Of a stretch of 64,000 nt of DNA, positions 59,287 to 64,000 are shown piece after piece; within the stretch, counting starts at the first letter, position 1, and each line of letters begins with the position of its first letter. This DNA is from Floridanema aerugineum (GTDB lineage: Bacteria > Cyanobacteriota > Cyanobacteriia > Cyanobacteriales > Aerosakkonemataceae). Made by a program: the position numbers and the translations under genes. The DNA lies in the NCBI RefSeq assembly GCF_041929345.1, contig NZ_JBHFNQ010000220.1, positions 1-64,000 on the forward strand. The letters run 5' to 3'. The notes beneath the pieces were generated by a model, which did not search any database, was not told the DNA's origin, and saw only the letters and a program-made list of their open reading frames with translations.

Positions 59287-60924
59287 ATGGCTAAGCGCAT
59301 TATCTACAACGAAAACGCTCGTCGTGCCCTTGAAAAGGGAATGGATATTCTAGCAGAAGCAGTTGCGGTAACATTAGGCCCCAAAGGTCGCAACGTAGTG
59401 TTAGAAAAGAAATTTGGCGCACCCCAAATTGTTAACGACGGTGTAACCATTGCTAAAGAAATTGAACTGGAAGATCATGTTGAAAACACTGGCGTTGCTT
59501 TGATTCGTCAAGCAGCTTCCAAGACTAATGATGCTGCTGGCGACGGTACCACCACTGCAACAGTTTTAGCTCATGCAATGGTAAAAGAAGGGCTGCGGAA
59601 CGTTGCTGCTGGTGCAAATGCGATCGCCCTAAAACGCGGTATCGACAAAGCTACCAACTTCTTGGTAGGTAAAATTAAAGAACACGCTCGTCAAGTAGAA
59701 GAAACCAAAGCTATTGCTCAAGTTGGTACCATCTCTGCTGGTAACGATGAAGAAGTCGGCAACATGATCGCCGAAGCAATGGATAAAGTTGGTAAAGAAG
59801 GCGTGATTTCCCTAGAAGAAGGTAAGTCCATGACTACCGAGTTGGAAATCACCGAAGGGATGCGCTTCGACAAAGGTTACATCTCTCCTTACTTTGTAAC
59901 TGACGCAGAACGGATGGAAGCAGTTTTAGATGAACCTTTCATTCTGTTAACTGACAAAAAGATTGCTTTGGTACAAGACTTAGTACCAGTTTTAGAACAA
60001 GTTGCTCGTTCTGGTAAGCCATTAGTTATTATCGCTGAAGATATTGAAAAAGAAGCTTTGGCGACCTTGGTAGTTAACCGCCTGCGTGGTGTGTTGAACG
60101 TAGCTGCGGTGAAGGCTCCTGGATTTGGCGATCGGCGCAAAGCTATGCTAGAAGATATTGCAGTCTTAACTGGTGGTCAAGTAATCACCGAAGATGCAGG
60201 TCTGAAGCTGGAAAGCACCAAGATCGATATGCTGGGTAGAGCGCGTCGCATGACTATTACCAAAGATAATAGTACGATCGTCGCTGAAGGAAACGAAAAA
60301 GCAGTTAAAACTCGCTGCGATCAAATCCGTCGTCAAATGGAAGAAACTGAATCTTCTTATGACAAGGAAAAACTGCAAGAACGTTTGGCTAAACTAGCTG
60401 GTGGTGTTGCAGTAGTGAAAGTAGGTGCAGCTACCGAAACCGAAATGAAAGACCGCAAGCTGCGCTTAGAAGACGCGATTAACGCGACTAAAGCTGCTGT
60501 AGAAGAAGGGATTGTTCCCGGTGGTGGTACAACCTTAGCTCACTTGGCTCCTCAAGTTGAATCTTGGGCTAACAGCAACCTGACTGGTGAAGAGTTGACT
60601 GGCGCTTTAATTGTAGCTCGTGCTTTGACCGCTCCGCTGAAGAGAATTGCTGAAAATGCTGGTCAAAACGGCGCGGTAATCGCTGAAAGAGTGAAGGAAA
60701 AAGACTTCAACGTTGGTTTCGATGCAGCTAAGAACGACTTCGTTGATATGTTTGAAGCTGGTATCGTTGACCCCGCTAAAGTAACTCGTTCTGCTCTGCA
60801 AAACGCTGCTTCTATTGCTGGTATGGTGTTAACCACCGAATGTATCGTGGTTGACAAGCCTGAGCCCAAGGATAATGCTCCTGCTGGTGCTGGCGCTGGC
60901 ATGGGTGGCGACTTCGATTACTAA
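59287..60924 (+). CDS. groEL: Chaperonin GroEL
   Basis: 545 residues. Family motifs VAVTLGPKGRNVVLE, GDGTTTATVLAHAM, TISAGNDEEVGNMIAEAM, GVISLEEGKSMTTELEITEG and ARALTAPLKRIAENAG. The C-terminus GAGAGMGGDFDY is a short form of the GGM tail. ATP-dependent folding chamber with GroES. It is probably the main GroEL1 of the operon type; cyanobacteria usually have a second monocistronic copy elsewhere. Confidence 0.99.
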   Translation: MAKRIIYNENARRALEKGMDILAEAVAVTLGPKGRNVVLEKKFGAPQIVNDGVTIAKEIELEDHVENTGVALIRQAASKTNDAAGDGTTTATVLAHAMVKEGLRNVAAGANAIALKRGIDKATNFLVGKIKEHARQVEETKAIAQVGTISAGNDEEVGNMIAEAMDKVGKEGVISLEEGKSMTTELEITEGMRFDKGYISPYFVTDAERMEAVLDEPFILLTDKKIALVQDLVPVLEQVARSGKPLVIIAEDIEKEALATLVVNRLRGVLNVAAVKAPGFGDRRKAMLEDIAVLTGGQVITEDAGLKLESTKIDMLGRARRMTITKDNSTIVAEGNEKAVKTRCDQIRRQMEETESSYDKEKLQERLAKLAGGVAVVKVGAATETEMKDRKLRLEDAINATKAAVEEGIVPGGGTTLAHLAPQVESWANSNLTGEELTGALIVARALTAPLKRIAENAGQNGAVIAERVKEKDFNVGFDAAKNDFVDMFEAGIVDPAKVTRSALQNAASIAGMVLTTECIVVDKPEPKDNAPAGAGAGMGGDFDY

Positions 60925-60932
60925 TCATATCT

Positions 60933-61002
60933 TGTGGGGTGGGCATCTTGCCCGCCCTTTGGGAAAAACAGCTGCTTCCTTGGTGGAGGTGGCTGTTTTT
61001 TT
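60933..61002 (+). terminator. groEL terminator with adjacent GGGTGGGC hairpin
   Basis: GGGTGGGC..GCCCGCCC (60939-60956) is the dispersed-family hairpin. AAAAACAGC (60964-60972) then pairs with GCTGTTTTT (60992-61000), followed by TTT, giving a Rho-independent terminator. Confidence 0.75.
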
Positions 61003-61013
61003 ATTTGAACCGC

Positions 61014-61101
61014 AAAGGACGCAAAGAGCGCGAAGAGAAGAGGAGGAAGAGATTTTTTTGAACCACAGAGACACAGAGGACACAGAGGAAGAGAGGGAGA
61101 A
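61014..61101. repeat. Dispersed GAACCGCAAAGGACGC-type repeats
   Basis: TTTGAACCGCAAAGGACGC and then TTTGAACCACAGAGACACAG followed by AGGACACAGAGGAAGAG form two adjacent copies of the family also at 12338. Confidence 0.55.
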
Positions 61102-61144
61102 GAAGGAAGTTATGATTGACTTAGACAAAAGTTAGCTTAAAAAC

Positions 61145-61217
61145 AGGCTCAATCCCAGTCTTCAAGTGAATTTGAGGTCAATTTGTATTTTTTCTGGCTA
61201 CGACTGGGTTTGAGCCT
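61145..61217. terminator. Large-loop palindrome
   Basis: AGGCTCAATCCCAGTC (61145-61160) is inverted at 61202-61217 with one mismatch. It lies between groEL and the convergent coiled-coil gene. The rest of 60925-61286 is repeats only. Confidence 0.55.
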
Positions 61218-61286
61218 CATATACCCCCTTCAAGCTAAAACCCTTTCCCAGAAAGGAATACAGGTCAATTTCAGCCCAAAATTTGT

Positions 61287-62522
61287 TTAAGTCCCGTGAA
61301 GACCAGGTGGGTAAGTCTTTGTATGCCAGATACCCTTAAGAGTCCCGTCTTCTTTCTTGTAGATTACTAAGTTACCATCACTTTGAAAGATTAAAACATT
61401 AAATGTCGAATCAACATGGAGAGGTGAATCGATAAAAGTTTCCACACCGTCATGACGTATAAATTTTGTCCTCTCTGCTACACGATCAGCCCTGGTTATG
61501 GCATCATCAGATGTAGCTTGAGCCGCATTCGCAGCAGTTTGTGCTACAGAAGCTATAGAATAAGCAGTATCAGCGGTCTGTTGAGCCTTTTGAACTGCTG
61601 CATTTATACTATCAATCTGTGCTGATTTAGCCAAAAATTCAAGCCTTGCCTCTTCAAGTCTTCTAACTGTTTCTTGTGCTGCTTCTAAAGGTGTCATTGC
61701 CATTGGAAACTGACTCCATAAATCAATAAGTTGACCATACTTAATCCAATCTTGGATTAATTTCTTTTTTAAATCGGGCGCTCCTCTTGATACACAAGCT
61801 ATTTTCCAAGCATTCAATTGGAGTCCACCATAAGAATCTGTTAAACGAGCTATTGTCGTGTTTTCATTCAATCCCTTTAATACCTGACATTCTCGAAAAC
61901 GATATATTTCTATAGCAGTCAAGCTTGTACCTAATTTATTACCTAAATTAAGCTTTTGCCTACACTCATCAAATGGATTTGGAAAAAGCAAAATTGGATC
62001 GAGAAGACTTTTTATATCATTCCTTACATCTTCGATTGTTCCTGTAAATATTTCATCTATTTTATCAAGTAAGCGTTCCACATTAATAAAAAAATTATTT
62101 TGGAGATTATTTAGTTTATCTAAAATTGGGTCTATGAGATTTTTTCTGATTGCTTCTGGAGTAAATGAACTTGCCAACTTAATCAACTTATCTACTATGT
62201 TCTCAATTTGGTTTCTTAAATCAGAAAGGCTATTATAAGTTTGTATGATTAGTTCTCTAGCTGCTGTTTCCGAGCGTAAAATGAGTTTATCGGTTACATA
62301 AGCAAATTGATTAATATAGGTTTCTAAGTTATCCAATATAATCTTTAATTCTGCATTTAATTGAAGCCGTAAAGCACTATTTATACTGAAACCAGGAACA
62401 TTAAAAATCCCACCTATTAAGGTATTAATCTTGCCCAACTCATAATCAATGCCTTCGATGGCATAGTTTATAGATTTATCTAGAAAATTACCGAAATTTC
62501 TTAGTTTTTTAAGCGATAACAT
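61287..62522 (-). CDS. Coiled-coil protein with bulb-lectin-like C-terminus
   Basis: 411 residues. From about 55 to 180 it is helical with hydrophobic heptads (NAELKIILDNLETYINQF, LDKLNNLQNNFFINVERLLD). A second coiled coil spans about 280-350 (ETVRRLEEARLEFLAKSAQI). The last 50 residues include NVLIFQSDGNLVIYKKEDG, which fits the Q-x-D-x-N-x-V-x-Y mannose-binding motif of B-lectin domains (one motif only). No signal peptide. The combination is unfamiliar. It is divergent from the GTPase gene at 62719 with about 195 bases between, hinting at joint regulation. Confidence 0.65.
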   Translation of the reverse strand: MLSLKKLRNFGNFLDKSINYAIEGIDYELGKINTLIGGIFNVPGFSINSALRLQLNAELKIILDNLETYINQFAYVTDKLILRSETAARELIIQTYNSLSDLRNQIENIVDKLIKLASSFTPEAIRKNLIDPILDKLNNLQNNFFINVERLLDKIDEIFTGTIEDVRNDIKSLLDPILLFPNPFDECRQKLNLGNKLGTSLTAIEIYRFRECQVLKGLNENTTIARLTDSYGGLQLNAWKIACVSRGAPDLKKKLIQDWIKYGQLIDLWSQFPMAMTPLEAAQETVRRLEEARLEFLAKSAQIDSINAAVQKAQQTADTAYSIASVAQTAANAAQATSDDAITRADRVAERTKFIRHDGVETFIDSPLHVDSTFNVLIFQSDGNLVIYKKEDGTLKGIWHTKTYPPGLHGT

Positions 62523-62718
62523 ATTGTGAGCTATTTCTCTATTCCCTATAGATATTCGTGAAGATGTTATTTCCGTCCGGTAAGAAGTTCGTCTAATTGC
62601 AAGGAAAATGTTGATTAGATTTACTTATGTTTAAAATAAATTTTTATTATGTATAAAAATGTCCTGAACGTCAACTAAATTAACGGATTTATGATTAACT
62701 GCTTTCAAGATATCACTC

Positions 62719-63837
62719 ATGGAAAAGAATTCGGACGATTTTGCTAGTGTCATTCAGAAAGCTATGGATAAAGCACTTAAAGAACGCGGCAATGTCAACA
62801 TTTTAATTGCTGGAAAAACAGGAGTCGGAAAGAGTACTCTGATCAATGCAGTTTTTCAACAAAAGCTTGCAACTACGGGACAGGGTAGACCTGTTACTCC
62901 AAATGTTAGAGAAATTTCTAAAGAAGGAGTCCCAGTTAGAATATTTGACACTAGGGGTTTGGAAGTTGCGAACTTTAAAGAAACTATTCAAGCTGTTGAA
63001 AAATTAATAAAAGATAGAAACAGCAACACTGATCCAAATAAGCATATTCATGTAGCTTGGATTTGTATACTAGAGGGGTCAAGTAGAGTAGAAGAAGCAG
63101 AGTCGCAACTAGCAGAAATGCTTGCTAAATACGTACCTACCATTGCTGTAATAACTCAAGCAATGTCTAACAAGGGCTTTAAGAATACTGTGCAAGAATT
63201 GCTTCCAAAAGTACGTAATGTAGTTCGTGTGCGTGCGGAGGAATTTATTTTTGAAGAAGAGGGCTATAAACTGCCCATTATGGGACTGAAAGAGCTAGTT
63301 GATTTAACTATGGAAGTCGTACCCGAAGGTCAGAAGAACGCATTTGTAGCTGCTCAACGCATCAGTTTGGATTTTAAAACAAAAAATGCACACACTATTG
63401 TGGCAGCAGCAGCGGTAACAGCTGGTGGAATTGGAGCAACTCCTGTACCTTTTACTGACGCTATTGCTATCGTACCAATTCAAGTTGGAATGTTAGCTGG
63501 TATAACTGTTGCCTGGGGACTACCTTCCGATATTACATTTTTATCAACACTTATAAGTGGCGCAATTACAGGTGCAGGAGCAACAATTGCAGGACAAATG
63601 GCGGCAAGAGCAGGAATTCAGTTATTAGGCGACCTTTTGAAGCTTATACCCGGACCTGGTAGCATAGTTGGAGGTGTAGTAAATGGTGCAACTGCTGCTG
63701 TACTTACTACAGCATTTGGTGAGGCTTATATCGCAACTCTGTATTTACTTACAAAAGATAATCCAGACAAAGAACCAACTGCTGAAGAAATTAGAAATCA
63801 ATTTTTGAAGCAATTAAAGAAGGGAAATAATAAGTAA
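62719..63837 (+). CDS. GTPase with DUF697-like C-terminal domain
   Basis: 372 residues. G1 ILIAGKTGVGKSTLINAVF (about 29-47), G3 FDTRGLE (DxxG), and a C-terminal hydrophobic/glycine-rich part (about 230-350, AAAAVTAGGIGATPVPFTDA and IPIQVGMLAGITVAWGL) as in DUF697 proteins. G4 is not the usual NKxD: ITQAMSNKGF occupies its place, so it belongs to the TQ-type/GTPase-IMAP-like groups. The hydrophobic C-terminus may insert into or cross membranes. ATG preceded by AAGATATCACTC, weak RBS. Confidence 0.85.
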   Translation: MEKNSDDFASVIQKAMDKALKERGNVNILIAGKTGVGKSTLINAVFQQKLATTGQGRPVTPNVREISKEGVPVRIFDTRGLEVANFKETIQAVEKLIKDRNSNTDPNKHIHVAWICILEGSSRVEEAESQLAEMLAKYVPTIAVITQAMSNKGFKNTVQELLPKVRNVVRVRAEEFIFEEEGYKLPIMGLKELVDLTMEVVPEGQKNAFVAAQRISLDFKTKNAHTIVAAAAVTAGGIGATPVPFTDAIAIVPIQVGMLAGITVAWGLPSDITFLSTLISGAITGAGATIAGQMAARAGIQLLGDLLKLIPGPGSIVGGVVNGATAAVLTTAFGEAYIATLYLLTKDNPDKEPTAEEIRNQFLKQLKKGNNK

Positions 63838-63873
63838 GCGCAGAACAAAGTTAAATCATAATTTAAGTTCACA

Positions 63874-63908
63874 AACAAACCTTATTTTTGTATTTGAGGT
63901 TTGTTTTA
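63874..63908 (+). terminator. Terminator after the GTPase gene
   Basis: AACAAACCT (63874-63882) pairs with AGGTTTGTT (63897-63905), then TT. A TATAAT-like box for the next gene follows at about 63910. Confidence 0.65.
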
Positions 63909-63951
63909 TTATAATGTTTTATACTATTCAGGTGATTAGTGGAGTTTTAAC

Positions 63952-64000
63952 GATGAAGAAGCCTGACTTTAATAATATGACTCGTCAAGAGTTGAGAGCT
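63952..64000 (+). CDS. DUF6887-like protein, 5' part (cut by window end)
   Basis: ATG 63952 reads MKKPDFNNMTRQELRA before the window ends, matching the family start MKPNF..MS..ELKAY at 43867 and 44399. Preceded by GGAG. No DUF6888-like gene lies directly upstream, so this copy is solitary or lost its partner. Confidence 0.75.

Overview
The window is a chromosomal piece of a cyanobacterium, most likely a filamentous non-heterocystous (Oscillatoria/Phormidium-like) one. The sequence shows this through many GCGATCGC (HIP1-type) octamers, moderate-to-low GC, chlI for chlorophyll synthesis, phosphoribulokinase (prk) next to petH with a phycobilisome-linker-like domain, glgC, and very many short dispersed palindromes and heptamer repeats between (and sometimes inside) genes. 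The genus assignment is inference. I saw no rRNA, tRNA, CRISPR array or intact insertion sequence.

Layout. 0-8 kb: photosynthetic core (chlI, a CHASE2 Ser/Thr kinase, prk, petH). 8-12.2 kb: an accessory block with a RelE-like/SF1-helicase fusion, a coiled-coil membrane protein and a VapBC-type pair whose toxin carries a nonsense codon. 12.5-16.1 kb: homoserine dehydrogenase, a small conserved protein, a thioredoxin-like ferredoxin and an SLH protein. 16.4-19.4 kb: an eCIS-core (DUF4157) putative effector, an unknown partner and a frameshifted DUF6887 gene. 19.4-29.3 kb: Uma2 proteins, a membrane GTPase, TraX-like protein, a ketopantoate-reductase-like enzyme, a second PRK-like kinase, an unlisted 48-residue membrane protein, an ABC ATPase, two fasciclin proteins and a GH13 amylase.

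29.5-45.4 kb is the accessory, defence-like core. Two very large tightly linked genes (996 and 1207 residues, the second with helicase motifs) have no family I recognise. Facing them is a minus-strand set of a TPR-CHAT caspase-like protease, two small proteins and a protein with two C-terminal membrane segments, preceded by an intact VapBC pair. Next to this is a tandemly duplicated DUF6888/DUF6887 pair with debris of earlier copies, and a Uma2 gene.

45.6-61 kb is again mainly housekeeping: glgC, a P-loop kinase, a DnaJ-family protein, LysE exporter, two peroxiredoxins, a glycogen-debranching-type enzyme, a sulfate transporter operon (sbpA, two NIL-domain proteins, cysT, cysW; no cysA here), a NarL-type regulator resembling Rre1/Ycf29, a [2Fe-2S] protein, and groES-groEL behind a perfect CIRCE operator and a K-box-like element. 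61-64 kb holds a coiled-coil protein with a lectin-like tail divergent from a DUF697-type GTPase, and the start of another DUF6887 gene cut by the window edge.

Most promising for new biology: the 996/1207-residue gene pair, the CHAT-protease/membrane-protein cluster beside it, the DUF4157 effector pair, and the RelE-helicase fusion with its membrane coiled-coil neighbour.
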